From NCBI GenBank assembly GCA_947377285.1, contig CANCFT010000001.1, positions 62,001 through 126,000 of the forward strand: a DNA stretch of 64,000 nucleotides, written 5' to 3'. Positions 7,481 to 16,506 of this stretch are shown one piece after another. Below the pieces are notes generated by a model. It was not told where the DNA came from, did no database searches, and saw only the letters and a program-made list of their open reading frames with translations. Positions within the stretch are counted from its first letter, which is position 1, and each line of letters starts with the position of its first letter. This DNA is from Bacteriovoracaceae bacterium (GTDB lineage: Bacteria; Bdellovibrionota; Bacteriovoracia; Bacteriovoracales; Bacteriovoracaceae). A program made the translations under genes and the position numbers.

Positions 7481-9944
7481 TTTTTCCAATTACATACATT
7501 GCTTATTAAAAATCATTTTTGTCGGAGTGATTCAAACTGTATTCATTTTACATTCAGTTCATGCGGAAACTACTGATCAGCTGTTTAAAAAAGTTTTTGG
7601 CAACTCTCAAGAGAGTAGGCGAGTTGTCCTTGATGCGACTCTGGGAGAATTCTATCTTGGTGAAATCGAAGTTGTAATACTCAGAGATAAGATTAAAGCG
7701 TTTTCAGGGCCAGATTTAGAAAAGATTTTAGGTGAAAAAATTCGAGAAGAAAAAAAAGCTATTTATAATTTTAAATTAAAAGAAATACCCTCCTCACAAA
7801 TTCTGTTTAAGTATACCTATTATCCTTCTGAGCTACGGGTTGCTCTCGATATCTTAACTACTGACTTAAAACCACTCGAAGCAAATGTTTTTGAAGATTT
7901 AATTCCTTATTATTCTAGAAAGGCAGTTGAACCTGCCCTTTTTAGCTTTGGAACAAATTATAAATTAGAAGATATTCAGGTGAGAAATCTAGATCAATCA
8001 CACACTTTCCTTGCTCAAGTTGATTCATTTATGAATATTAAAAATATTGTTGGTGAAAATCAAATGAGCTATCTTTCAACTCGCTCAAACAACCCATGGT
8101 ATCGACAAAATTCAAAAATAACTTATGATCGTCCACACCGTATGCAGCGATTTGAAGTTGGTGATGTAAATTTTCCAATTATTGGACTTCAGCAATCGCG
8201 TACATTGGGAGGAGTGTCTTTTTATCGAGATTTTTCATTAAATCCCTACCGGGCCACTGGACCTACATCATCTTTTGAATATGAAATTGAATCGAGATCC
8301 CTTGTAAAAACTTTTGTGAATAATACAATTTTAAAAACAGAATATATGAATGCTGGAAGATATTCAGTAAAGGACATTCCGTTAAATAATGGAATAAATA
8401 AAATCATTGTAGAGATAACTGATGATTTTGGAAAAAAGAAAGTTCTTATTTTTAATGAATCAGGTTCACTTGATTTATTAGCACCAGGGTTAAACCGATA
8501 TTCACTCGCGGCAGGTTTTCCTTCACAAGATTCCGATAACAATAAAAAATATGATGATAACTCAGGTGCTTTTTTAACAGGCTTTTACCAGCATGGATTT
8601 AATAAATTTTGGACTTCCGGAGGATATGCCCAAGGAAATAAAAAGTTTACACTAATTGGTACCAATAATATTTTTTCTACCAGTTATGGAAATTGGGCCG
8701 TCGATGTTGGAGGGACTCAAAATAAAATACATAGTGGTGAAGAGCTTCAACTAACTTATCAGCTTAATTTGTTTGGTGCCTATTGGTACGATAGTCATAC
8801 ACTTACTGCGAAGTATGAATATCTTACTCCTTGGTTTAATGGAGCAGGAGAGAATTTTGAAAATCGTTTTGATAGCAATATCAGTTTAAATTACAGCGTA
8901 CCTCTTCTGGAAAAATTCAACATTGCTTTCGGTGCTAATTATCAAAATCCACGAATCGGTGATATTTCAAGGCTAAGTTATAATTCAAGTTTAACGGCAA
9001 AGGTGTTTGAATCAAGTTCTCTTACTTTTTACTTTGCTAGATCACGAGATGAGTTTAAGTATTGGTCAACACAGCTTTATTTTTTCTTAAATATGACTTT
9101 TGGGGAAAGTTCGACTTTTGCTTCTGCTTTTTACGAAAAAGATACCCAAACTAAAAGACTAACTGTTATTCACGACAATGGAACGCAATTAAATAGTTTA
9201 AAATTATCTGCCAGTGCCAATGATAATTTAAGCACTAGAGAAGGATCAATTGATATGCAATACAATACTTCATTGGTCGATGTTGGTGCCCGAGAAGAAT
9301 TGATCCATACTAAAGGATCAAAAACAGGCACGAGAACTTCATTAAGATTTTTAAGTGCCTTTGCTTTTGTTAACAATGGTTCTGATAAAGGTTTTTCAGT
9401 TTCAAGACCAATTGCCAATAGTTTTGTTATATTTAAACCACATGAAAATTGGAGAGGACAAAAGTTTGGAGTTCAATCTGCAAGTAGTTCTCAAGCGGAT
9501 TCGAGCACAGGATTATTCGGTGAGTCTCTCGTTTCAGGTTTAACACCTTATCAGTACCGCCGCTTGCAATTAGATCCAAGCCGACTTGAACAAGGATATA
9601 TACTTGGGCAAGAAAGTTTTGTCGTTTACCCAAGGTATCGAAGTGGAAATTTATTTGTAGTTGGAAATTCTGGATTGCTAGTTTTAAGAGGAATTATTAC
9701 GGATATAAATAAAATTCCCCAACCTCTAAAAGTTGGATTTTGGACTTCGCGATCTGGGAAAGTCACCCCATTTTTTACAGGTCGTGAAGGTGAATTTTTT
9801 ATCGAAGGCGTCGAGCCTATGCTCGGCACACTCCAATTGGAAGATGAAGCCTTTGAATCAAAAGAAATGAATTTAGAATTAATAAAAAATGGCTTGATTG
9901 ATATCGGTACTATCGAGCTCCCTTTAAAAGAGAGTCCATTATGA
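7467..9944 (+). CDS. outer membrane fimbrial usher
   Basis: 825 residues, normal for the usher family. After a signal peptide (CLLKIIFVGVIQTVF to VHA) come an N-terminal chaperone-binding domain, a large beta-barrel region with conserved usher features (GDVNFPIIGLQQSRTLGG; alternating aromatic strands) and C-terminal plug-like beta domains (RGIITDINKIPQP to the end). Ushers form the outer-membrane pore through which chaperone-bound subunits are polymerised. The TTG start at 7467 lies 14 bases inside the chaperone gene, so translation is probably coupled. The stop overlaps the next ATG (ATGA). Confidence 0.88.
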   Translation: MIKINFSNYIHCLLKIIFVGVIQTVFILHSVHAETTDQLFKKVFGNSQESRRVVLDATLGEFYLGEIEVVILRDKIKAFSGPDLEKILGEKIREEKKAIYNFKLKEIPSSQILFKYTYYPSELRVALDILTTDLKPLEANVFEDLIPYYSRKAVEPALFSFGTNYKLEDIQVRNLDQSHTFLAQVDSFMNIKNIVGENQMSYLSTRSNNPWYRQNSKITYDRPHRMQRFEVGDVNFPIIGLQQSRTLGGVSFYRDFSLNPYRATGPTSSFEYEIESRSLVKTFVNNTILKTEYMNAGRYSVKDIPLNNGINKIIVEITDDFGKKKVLIFNESGSLDLLAPGLNRYSLAAGFPSQDSDNNKKYDDNSGAFLTGFYQHGFNKFWTSGGYAQGNKKFTLIGTNNIFSTSYGNWAVDVGGTQNKIHSGEELQLTYQLNLFGAYWYDSHTLTAKYEYLTPWFNGAGENFENRFDSNISLNYSVPLLEKFNIAFGANYQNPRIGDISRLSYNSSLTAKVFESSSLTFYFARSRDEFKYWSTQLYFFLNMTFGESSTFASAFYEKDTQTKRLTVIHDNGTQLNSLKLSASANDNLSTREGSIDMQYNTSLVDVGAREELIHTKGSKTGTRTSLRFLSAFAFVNNGSDKGFSVSRPIANSFVIFKPHENWRGQKFGVQSASSSQADSSTGLFGESLVSGLTPYQYRRLQLDPSRLEQGYILGQESFVVYPRYRSGNLFVVGNSGLLVLRGIITDINKIPQPLKVGFWTSRSGKVTPFFTGREGEFFIEGVEPMLGTLQLEDEAFESKEMNLELIKNGLIDIGTIELPLKESPL

Positions 9945-10891
9945 AAAAATGTTTTTTAATTTTAATTGTTCTATTCACTATTCATTTGAATCTTTCAAGT
10001 GCCTGGGCAGATTGTGGGTATAGATTAGATAATCAAAGTCTCAATTACAATTTTTCTGATAATAATCTTGCAACTCAAGCAACTGTTTCGATAACAAGAC
10101 AAAAGGACAACGGAGTTAACTGTGCCAATTTTTTTCTAGCCTATACAAAAGGATGGTCTGGTAATTACAATCGTCGAGTTATAAACGTTGAGAACGGAAA
10201 TATTCTTTATTATAATATTTTTAAAAATAGTAATTTAACTGGAGTATTGAAAGAGTCAGGTGATATTTCTTCACCAGATGAGACTTTTATTGGATCACTC
10301 GTCAAAAATCAAACCAATTACTATTCTTACTACCTCGACTTAGCTCCACTAGGGGCAACTTTACCAGCCGCAGGAATATATTTAGATCAAATTCAAATTC
10401 AAGCTTATTCTGGAACTTACTCTAATACAAAAAGTTTTGAGACTGCTCGTGATTTATCAATCGTTGTATCTGTTCCTAAATTAACGTCAATTTCTTTAGT
10501 AGAGAGTGGAGGTTCATATGATCCAGCTCAAACTAGTAAAACATTGGATTTTGGCGAATTAGAAACCAATGAGGAATTGGGTTTTGATGTAAGAGTTGTT
10601 ACTAATGCAGGATATAAGTTAAAAGTTTCCTCCTCGAATAATGGATTATTAAAAATTCCAGGAAGTAATAATTCATTGTCTCAAATCTCTTATAATTTTT
10701 ACTCTAATGGCTCGCTTATAAATCTTGGAAGTTCTGCAAGTTCTTCTGTTACTATAGCTTCAGGAACAGGAGTGACAACTGCTCAAGGTGCCAAAGTTCC
10801 TATTAGAATAGTTATTGGATCCGTGGATGCTGCAAAGACTCCAGGTACGTACCAAGACTATTTAACGCTTTCAACTATTTCGTCAGATTAA
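9941..10891 (+). CDS. two-domain secreted subunit, probable pilus tip adhesin
   Basis: 316 residues with a signal peptide (MKKCFLILIV to SSAWA). The N-terminal half has two cysteines near residues 25 and 58 that could form a disulphide; the C-terminal half (about 170-316) is pilin-like with a final alternating strand (DYLTLSTI). A gene twice pilin length at the end of a chaperone-usher operon is usually the tip adhesin, with a receptor-binding domain fused to a pilin domain. The start overlaps the usher stop by four bases. The binding target cannot be read from sequence; prey or surface attachment is speculation. Confidence 0.65.
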   Translation: MKKCFLILIVLFTIHLNLSSAWADCGYRLDNQSLNYNFSDNNLATQATVSITRQKDNGVNCANFFLAYTKGWSGNYNRRVINVENGNILYYNIFKNSNLTGVLKESGDISSPDETFIGSLVKNQTNYYSYYLDLAPLGATLPAAGIYLDQIQIQAYSGTYSNTKSFETARDLSIVVSVPKLTSISLVESGGSYDPAQTSKTLDFGELETNEELGFDVRVVTNAGYKLKVSSSNNGLLKIPGSNNSLSQISYNFYSNGSLINLGSSASSSVTIASGTGVTTAQGAKVPIRIVIGSVDAAKTPGTYQDYLTLSTISSD

Positions 10892-10938
10892 TAAAGTTGA
10901 ATTGTCAAAATAGGGACGATTAAGTTAAAAGGAATTCT

Positions 10939-11937
10939 ATGCAAAAACAAATCTGTCTAACAGGAATTAAAGCCACCGGAATGCCCCATTTGGGAAATTA
11001 TATTGGCGCGATAAAACCGGCCATTGATATGGCCAACACTGGTTCATTTCAGTCTTATTATTTCATTGCTGACTATCATTCTTTAGTTTCTATTCATGAT
11101 GCTAAGATGATGAAAAATTATACTTACGAAGTGGCAGCTGCATGGCTTGCGATGGGTTTAGATCCCAAAGCTATTACACTCTATAAGCAAAGTGATATTC
11201 CAGAAATACTTGAACTTCATTGGATGCTTTCTTGTTTTACGACTAAAGGATTAATGAATCGAGCTCATGCTTATAAAGCAGTCGTTCAAGAAAATGAAGG
11301 ATTGGAAAGAGATTCAGATCACGGAATAAATATTGGTTTATTTACTTATCCAATTTTAATGGCCGCAGATATTATGATTCTCAATGCAGATGTTGTCCCT
11401 GTCGGCGCAGATCAACTTCAGCATATTGAAATAGCGAGAGATATCGCAACTGTATTTAATAATACATATGGCAGTAAACTTAAACTTCCAAAAGCAATTG
11501 TAAGTGAAGGAAACAAACTTCTTTCAGGACTTGATGGAAGAAAAATGAGTAAGAGTTACGGCAATCACATTCCATTATTTTCTAGTGATAAAGAATTAAA
11601 AAAACTTATCAACAGAATAACAACTGATTCAAGCGGTCCTCTAGATCCAAAAAATCCTGACGACTCACTGATCTTTGATTACTACGGACAATTTGCTTCA
11701 GCTGAGCAAACTTTAGCACTTCGAGCTTGGTACTTAAAAGGAATCGGATGGGGAGAAGCTAAAATGGAACTCCTATCAGTACTTAATTCTAGTCTCTCTG
11801 GACCTCGCGAAATATACGCCGAACTAATGGGTAATACTTCGAAAATTGACTTGATTTTAGAAGAGGGAGCAGCTCGGGTGAGACCACATGCTCAGAAATT
11901 AATAAGTGAATTAAAACAGTCCATAGGCTTGAAATAA
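10939..11937 (+). CDS. trpS: tryptophan--tRNA ligase
   Basis: 332 residues, the usual length for bacterial TrpRS, a class Ic synthetase charging tRNA-Trp. The HIGH-type signature is PHLGN (16-20) and the KMSKS loop is at 202-206 (RKMSKSYGN). The family segments with PVGADQLQH and the preceding GLFTYPILMAADI are also present. ATG 10939 has an AAAAGGA site. It starts 47 bases after the pilus locus, but its function is unrelated, so read-through may be incidental. Confidence 0.96.
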   Translation: MQKQICLTGIKATGMPHLGNYIGAIKPAIDMANTGSFQSYYFIADYHSLVSIHDAKMMKNYTYEVAAAWLAMGLDPKAITLYKQSDIPEILELHWMLSCFTTKGLMNRAHAYKAVVQENEGLERDSDHGINIGLFTYPILMAADIMILNADVVPVGADQLQHIEIARDIATVFNNTYGSKLKLPKAIVSEGNKLLSGLDGRKMSKSYGNHIPLFSSDKELKKLINRITTDSSGPLDPKNPDDSLIFDYYGQFASAEQTLALRAWYLKGIGWGEAKMELLSVLNSSLSGPREIYAELMGNTSKIDLILEEGAARVRPHAQKLISELKQSIGLK

Positions 11938-11974
11938 TTTGTATTTAATTGATCAGAACTTTTTTACACACAGG

Positions 11975-12060
11975 GCTAGTCATAACGCTTTTTCTGTCGT
12001 AGAAGGGCTCTACTAATAAAACGAATCTATCCTCGTTAAAGCTTTTTTTGCGTTATAAAT
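11975..12060 (+). promoter_or_regulatory. structured leader upstream of deaD
   Basis: The 183-base gap before deaD holds an inverted repeat ATAACGC (11982-11988) / GCGTTAT (12050-12056), enclosing a small hairpin AACGA / TCGTT and a TTCT / AGAA hairpin. Long structured leaders are known for cold-shock RNA helicase genes; this could be one, but no promoter was located with confidence. Confidence 0.3.
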
Positions 12061-12120
12061 GTTGCGGTTTTCATTTAAAGCAAGGTGCGAGGTGAAGATC
12101 CACATTCAACGGAGTAAAAA

Positions 12121-13920
12121 GTGACATTTCAAGAATTGCCACTACGAGAGTCATTGCTTAAAGCAATCGCAGAAAGAGGCTACGTAGAGCCAACAGACAT
12201 CCAACAACAAGCTATTCCAGCTCTTGCTACTACAGACACAGACTTTGTAGGCCAAGCTCAAACAGGAACCGGTAAGACAGCAGCATTCGTGCTTCCTTTA
12301 CTTCACAAAATTGATCCAACGTCTCGCGATGTTCAGGCCCTCATCCTGACACCAACTAGAGAATTAGCTAATCAAATTAATGATGAAATTAAAAAATTCT
12401 CAACTTACGAAAAAATTAAAACAATTCCAGTTTACGGTGGAGTTTCACTTGAAGGTCAAGTGAGAGGTCTTCGACGTGACCGTCCACAAATCGTTGTGGG
12501 AACACCTGGGCGAGTACTTGATCTAATTGAGCGCGGAGTTTTAATTTTAGATAATGCTAAATTTGCAGTCTTAGATGAAGCAGATGAAATGTTAGATATG
12601 GGATTTATCGACGATGTAAAATCGATTCTTTCTAACTTAGGTGAATCGAAAAAAACTTGGATGTTCTCGGCAACTATGCCAGCTCCAATTCTTAATTTAA
12701 TTAAGACGTATTTAAAAGATCCTTTGGTCGTAAAAGTTCAAAAGAAAACTTTATCAAATGAATCAATCGAGCAAAAACATTATGTCGTTCGTCACTCTCA
12801 AATGAGCGAAGCAGTATGCAGAATTCTTGATTCTCTAGATGATTATTACGGAATGATTTTTTGCCGTACGAAAATCGATACAAAATCATTAGCAGACGAA
12901 TTGAATGCTCGTGGGTATCCGTCAGATTCAATGCACGGAGATATGTCACAACAACAACGTGACATCACAATGAGAAATTTCAAGAATAAAAAAATTAATA
13001 TGCTTGTTTGTACTGATGTTGCCGCTCGTGGAATTGATGTTGATAACCTTACACATGTTATTAACTTTGGACTTCCACAAGATATCGAATCATATGTTCA
13101 CCGTATCGGTCGAACAGGACGAGCAGGTCAAACAGGTGTAGCTATTACTCTTGTTGAACCAAGTGAACGTTATAGACTTAGAATGGTTGAAAACAATACA
13201 AAAGCTCGCATCGTTCAAGCTATTCTTCCAACACCAAAAGATTTGAAACAAGTTCTTGTTCGTAAAGAACTTAAAAAGTTTGATGCTCTAATTGAGAAAT
13301 TAGATAAACTTGAAACTGACGAAGTATTTGTTGAAAAATTTGAGGCAATGGAAAAATCAGATCTATTAAAAGTTATGTATAACCATTTATTTCAATCGCA
13401 AATCTCTCGTTATGATTCAGCTCCTTCATTAGAAGTTGCAGAACAAAGACGTCCAGATAACAGAGACACTCGTGGGAATGATTCAAACAGAGGCAACACT
13501 TCAACATCTGCTCCACAAGGTCGCACTAGCAATAATGGAAATATGCGCTTTTTTGTTAACATTGGAAAAGACCATGGCTTAACGCTTAAGTCACTTCTTG
13601 GATCGATTGCAGGAATGGTCAATGTTGATGAAAGAATGATTCGCAATGTAGATATGAAAGAAACATTTTCATTTTTAGAAGTTCCTGAAAACTTTGGAGA
13701 TGCACTTTTAAAAGTAGCAGGGCCAACAATTAATGAAAGAAATGTTCGTTTTGAATTAACTCGATCAGCTCCTATGAGCAGACCTTCATATGGTGGAGGC
13801 GGTGGTGACCGTGATAGAAGACCAAGTTTCCGTGGTCGATCTGGAAATGGCGGAGGAAGTAATTTTTCTGGTGATCGTGGTGACAGAGCTCCAAGTTCAG
13901 AAAGATCTTTTCGCTCTTAA
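12121..13920 (+). CDS. deaD: DEAD-box RNA helicase with DbpA-type RNA-binding domain
   Basis: ATP-dependent RNA helicase, probably acting in ribosome assembly or mRNA turnover. Motifs are complete: Q motif near the N-terminus, AQTGTGKT (46-53, K52), PTRELA, TPGR, DEAD (152-155), SAT, TDVAARGID and HRIGRTGR (327-334). A DbpA/CsdA-type RNA-binding domain lies at about 475-547 and the tail is Gly/Arg/Ser-rich, also expected to bind RNA. The GTG start is supported by CGGAG eight bases upstream. The gene is monocistronic, with a long leader and a strong terminator behind it; cold induction would fit the family but is not shown. Confidence 0.93.
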   Translation: MTFQELPLRESLLKAIAERGYVEPTDIQQQAIPALATTDTDFVGQAQTGTGKTAAFVLPLLHKIDPTSRDVQALILTPTRELANQINDEIKKFSTYEKIKTIPVYGGVSLEGQVRGLRRDRPQIVVGTPGRVLDLIERGVLILDNAKFAVLDEADEMLDMGFIDDVKSILSNLGESKKTWMFSATMPAPILNLIKTYLKDPLVVKVQKKTLSNESIEQKHYVVRHSQMSEAVCRILDSLDDYYGMIFCRTKIDTKSLADELNARGYPSDSMHGDMSQQQRDITMRNFKNKKINMLVCTDVAARGIDVDNLTHVINFGLPQDIESYVHRIGRTGRAGQTGVAITLVEPSERYRLRMVENNTKARIVQAILPTPKDLKQVLVRKELKKFDALIEKLDKLETDEVFVEKFEAMEKSDLLKVMYNHLFQSQISRYDSAPSLEVAEQRRPDNRDTRGNDSNRGNTSTSAPQGRTSNNGNMRFFVNIGKDHGLTLKSLLGSIAGMVNVDERMIRNVDMKETFSFLEVPENFGDALLKVAGPTINERNVRFELTRSAPMSRPSYGGGGGDRDRRPSFRGRSGNGGGSNFSGDRGDRAPSSERSFRS

Positions 13921-13954
13921 GAAAATTTCGGTATAATATCTGTAAAATAAAATA

Positions 13955-13985
13955 GAAAGGCACTCAAATTTGAGTGCCTTTCTTA
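13955..13985 (+). terminator. intrinsic terminator of deaD
   Basis: A perfect 14-bp hairpin: GAAAGGCACTCAAA (13955-13968) with TTTGAGTGCCTTTC (13969-13982), followed by TTATTT. The flanking A and T runs could let it work in both directions, but only the plus strand has a gene ending here. Confidence 0.9.
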
Positions 13986-14000
13986 TTTCAGGGATCAATT

Positions 14001-15074
14001 ATGTCGAAAAATCTTCTCTTTACAGGTGGCGGTAGTGGCGGTCATGTTATGCCGGCCCTTACAATTATAAAAAAAATAAATACAAATAAAGAATATAATG
14101 TTCATTATATTGGTGGAATCAAAAGTATTGAACGTGAATTAGTGCAAGATTATGACCTCACTTATCACCCCATACATACGGGAAAATTAAGAAGATATTT
14201 ATCAGTAGAGAATATTAAAGATACATTAAATGTATTCGTGGGCCTTGTAGATGCTTTTAAAGTTTTATGGAAATTCAATCAATTGGATACACTTGTTTTT
14301 TCGACAGGTGGCTTTGTAAGTGTTCCAGTTGTTATTGCAGCAAAATTACAGTTTAAAAAAGTATTTATCCATGAACAGACAAGCAGAGTAGGACTTGCAA
14401 ATAAGATATGCTCTATTTTTGCAGATAAAATTTTTATAAGTTTTGAAGAATCTTTTAAATATTTTAACGAACAAAAAACTTATTTTTCTGGATATCCCTT
14501 AAGAGAAGCTTGTTACACAACTACAATAAATCCAATTCAGATCAACGGAAGAAGTTTAAATGATTCATCACTTCCGATTTTATTCGTAACAGGCGGAGGT
14601 AATGGAGCTCAACTCATTAATAAATTAATTCTCAGAAATCTAGAAATCTTAACATCGAGATATTTAATTATTCATCAAGTTGGAAAGGCATTTATCAATG
14701 AACATCGAGAAGTTAAAAATCCCAATTATTTGCCAATCCCTTTCATAGGTCCAGAAATGATTGACCTGTTTAAACTTGCAACTGTAACACTTTCTAGATC
14801 TGGTGCTGGTACTGTCTGCGAATTAATTGCCGTAGGGAAAAGATCGATTTTTATTCCCTTAAAAATTGCCCAAAAAAATGAACAATTTTTTAATGCACTC
14901 GAAGCTCATAAGAAATTGGGATCAATCATTATTGAAGAAAAAGAATTAACGGATGAGTCTTTTTTAGTGGCACTTCATGAAATCGGAACAGAGAATCCAA
15001 TGAAAAAAGTGCAAAAGCAAAACGGATTAGATTATCTTTCAAAAGAAATCTATAATTCGTTTTCAAATTCTTAA
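14001..15074 (+). CDS. murG: MurG-type UDP-GlcNAc transferase
   Basis: 357 residues with the layout of MurG (GT28), which adds GlcNAc to undecaprenyl-PP-MurNAc-peptide (lipid I) to make lipid II on the inner face of the membrane. Seen: the N-terminal glycine loop TGGGSGGHVMPAL (residues 8-20), a second loop TGGGNGAQL in the middle, and SRSGAGTVCEL with a downstream FIPL...QKNEQ segment as in the UDP-GlcNAc site. The start is ATG 14001 with AGGGA upstream; the frame extends back to 13974 but that part lies in the deaD terminator. It is outside any visible division/cell-wall cluster, so it could be a second MurG or a related glycosyltransferase. The 3' end overlaps the convergent regulator gene by 12 bases. 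Confidence 0.75.
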   Translation: MSKNLLFTGGGSGGHVMPALTIIKKINTNKEYNVHYIGGIKSIERELVQDYDLTYHPIHTGKLRRYLSVENIKDTLNVFVGLVDAFKVLWKFNQLDTLVFSTGGFVSVPVVIAAKLQFKKVFIHEQTSRVGLANKICSIFADKIFISFEESFKYFNEQKTYFSGYPLREACYTTTINPIQINGRSLNDSSLPILFVTGGGNGAQLINKLILRNLEILTSRYLIIHQVGKAFINEHREVKNPNYLPIPFIGPEMIDLFKLATVTLSRSGAGTVCELIAVGKRSIFIPLKIAQKNEQFFNALEAHKKLGSIIIEEKELTDESFLVALHEIGTENPMKKVQKQNGLDYLSKEIYNSFSNS

Positions 15075-15722
15075 TATATATCCTCGAGATTTAATTGTTT
15101 TAATATAGCGAGAAAATGGCATCAATTTTTTTCTCAGATTAGACAAATGTGTATCGATATTTTGATTTTGAACATGAACATTTGGCCAAAGTAAATTTGT
15201 TATATACTCTCTGCTAAAAACTTTATTTGGATTTTTTGCTAGTAAGTGAATAAGTTTAAATTCTATTGGTGTTAATTGAATTTTCTCTTCTGCTATCTCT
15301 GCCATTTGCATATCACAATAAAGCTTGAATCCGTCAAATGAGAGAATATTATCTGATGCTGTTGATGGTGTTAAACTGATCTTATTTTTAATTCGGGCAA
15401 TTAACTCACGCAATGATACTGGCTTTACAATAAAATCATCTGCTCCAAGACTAAGTCCTTTGACAATTGATTCTTCAGAAGGGTCACCACTGAGAAAAAT
15501 GACAGGTAAGTCAGGATGGGTGACTTTAAATTTTTGGTATAATTCAAATCCATTAATTGTTGGCATATGAAGATCTAGGAGAATTAAATCAGTTTGAGTT
15601 TTACCAAGAAATCCTAAAAGATCTATAGGATTTTGAATGAGTTCTAAGTTAAACGTTGGGGACAAAAGCTCATTGTAGCTTCTCAAGTTATCTTTTACGT
15701 CATCTACAATGGTAATGTGCAT
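15063..15722 (-). CDS. OmpR/PhoB-family response regulator
   Basis: A receiver domain (residues 1-115; acidic pair near the N-terminus in IVDD, phospho-acceptor D50 in LLDLHMP, conserved K100 in IVKP) is joined to a C-terminal winged-helix DNA-binding domain (about 125-218; LTPIEFKLIHLLAKNPNKV, SNLRKKL). It activates or represses promoters when phosphorylated. I chose the ATG at 15722 because GGAG lies six bases upstream and the receiver begins directly there; an ATG at 15734 would add four residues. No cognate kinase gene is adjacent. It converges with the murG-type gene, overlapping by 12 bases. Confidence 0.9.
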   Translation of the reverse strand: MHITIVDDVKDNLRSYNELLSPTFNLELIQNPIDLLGFLGKTQTDLILLDLHMPTINGFELYQKFKVTHPDLPVIFLSGDPSEESIVKGLSLGADDFIVKPVSLRELIARIKNKISLTPSTASDNILSFDGFKLYCDMQMAEIAEEKIQLTPIEFKLIHLLAKNPNKVFSREYITNLLWPNVHVQNQNIDTHLSNLRKKLMPFSRYIKTIKSRGYILRI

Positions 15723-15888
15723 TTTGCGCTCCATAAATAATCTTTCCCTATTTGTTCTATCAATAAATTATAAAGCTAATTATATTGAATTCAATTAGGC
15801 AACGTAGAATTGCCGTTTCCTTGAGTTTAAAACCTTAACAAATTGATATTATTATAGAATTAGAATATGTGGAAGGGGCGAAGTGCCA

Positions 15889-15920
15889 TTGGCCAAAGGA
15901 AAAAAGATCCCTTTCGCCAA
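15889..15920 (-). repeat. imperfect hairpin downstream of the chalcone-isomerase-like gene
   Basis: TTGGCCAAAGG (15889-15899) pairs with CCTTTCGCCAA (15910-15920) with one mismatch. It lies just after the stop of the minus-strand gene at 15944, so it may end or stabilise that transcript, although no clear U-tract follows. Confidence 0.35.
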
Positions 15921-15943
15921 AGTCTTGAAATTTAAGTGCTTAT

Positions 15944-16501
15944 TTATTGACCCAATAGCCCATTTCGAAGGTTTTCGTCGCGTGGATTCACAAACCAAAT
16001 ACTCAAGAGTGCACGTGAGAAATCTGCACCTGAGATTTTTTCAATGGCCTTACCCTTTGAGGCTATTGCTACCCCATCAGCTAAAAACGAAATAACCATT
16101 ATGTCATTCTTTACGACATCGGTAACAAAAGAATTGAATTTATCTAATTGAGTTTTAAAAGTTGCATGATTTGAATTTGCCGCTTCCATACCTTCTGAAA
16201 AAGCTTCTCTTAGTTTTTTAGCTTCAACGTCTCGGACAAAATGCATTACGATTTGCTTTGGAGATGAATTTGCTAAAATAGCATTTGCTTCTTTTGATTT
16301 TTGCTCAAGGTAAAGTGCACCGTAATAAACTTTAACCTTTAAAAAAGTTGCTTTTCTTATACCAATGCCGTTGAGGAGAAGTTCTTTCCCCTCAACGATT
16401 GATTTATCAGCAAAATTAATTCCATCAAGTGTGGCAGCATTGATAGGTAATGAAAATGAAAATGAAAATGAAAAAACAATCATAACGAATAATTTTTTCA
16501 T
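15944..16501 (-). CDS. secreted chalcone-isomerase-like protein
   Basis: 185 residues with a signal peptide whose core is an FSFSFSFS run, ending at INAAT. The mature part matches the bacterial chalcone-isomerase-like family in pattern (GKELLLNGIGIRKATFLKVKVY near the start, YLEQKS and MHFVRDVEAKKLREAF in the middle). Members are periplasmic; most lack the plant enzyme activity and may bind fatty acids or similar ligands. The signal peptide is encoded by a (TGAAAA)4 repeat (plus-strand view). It lies just downstream of typA on the same strand, five bases apart, so it may be co-transcribed with it. Confidence 0.75.
   Translation of the reverse strand: MKKLFVMIVFSFSFSFSLPINAATLDGINFADKSIVEGKELLLNGIGIRKATFLKVKVYYGALYLEQKSKEANAILANSSPKQIVMHFVRDVEAKKLREAFSEGMEAANSNHATFKTQLDKFNSFVTDVVKNDIMVISFLADGVAIASKGKAIEKISGADFSRALLSIWFVNPRDENLRNGLLGQ
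16451..16474 (-). repeat. (TGAAAA)4 microsatellite inside a signal peptide
   Basis: Four tandem copies of the hexamer TGAAAA (plus-strand view) encode the alternating Phe-Ser core of the signal peptide of the chalcone-isomerase-like protein. Changes by one unit stay in frame and alter the length of the hydrophobic core by two residues. Confidence 0.85.
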
Positions 16502-16506
16502 TAACC

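Noticed and set aside
15883-16095. 70-residue open frame on the plus strand
   Set aside because: Mostly antisense to the chalcone-isomerase-like gene, with no ribosome-binding site.
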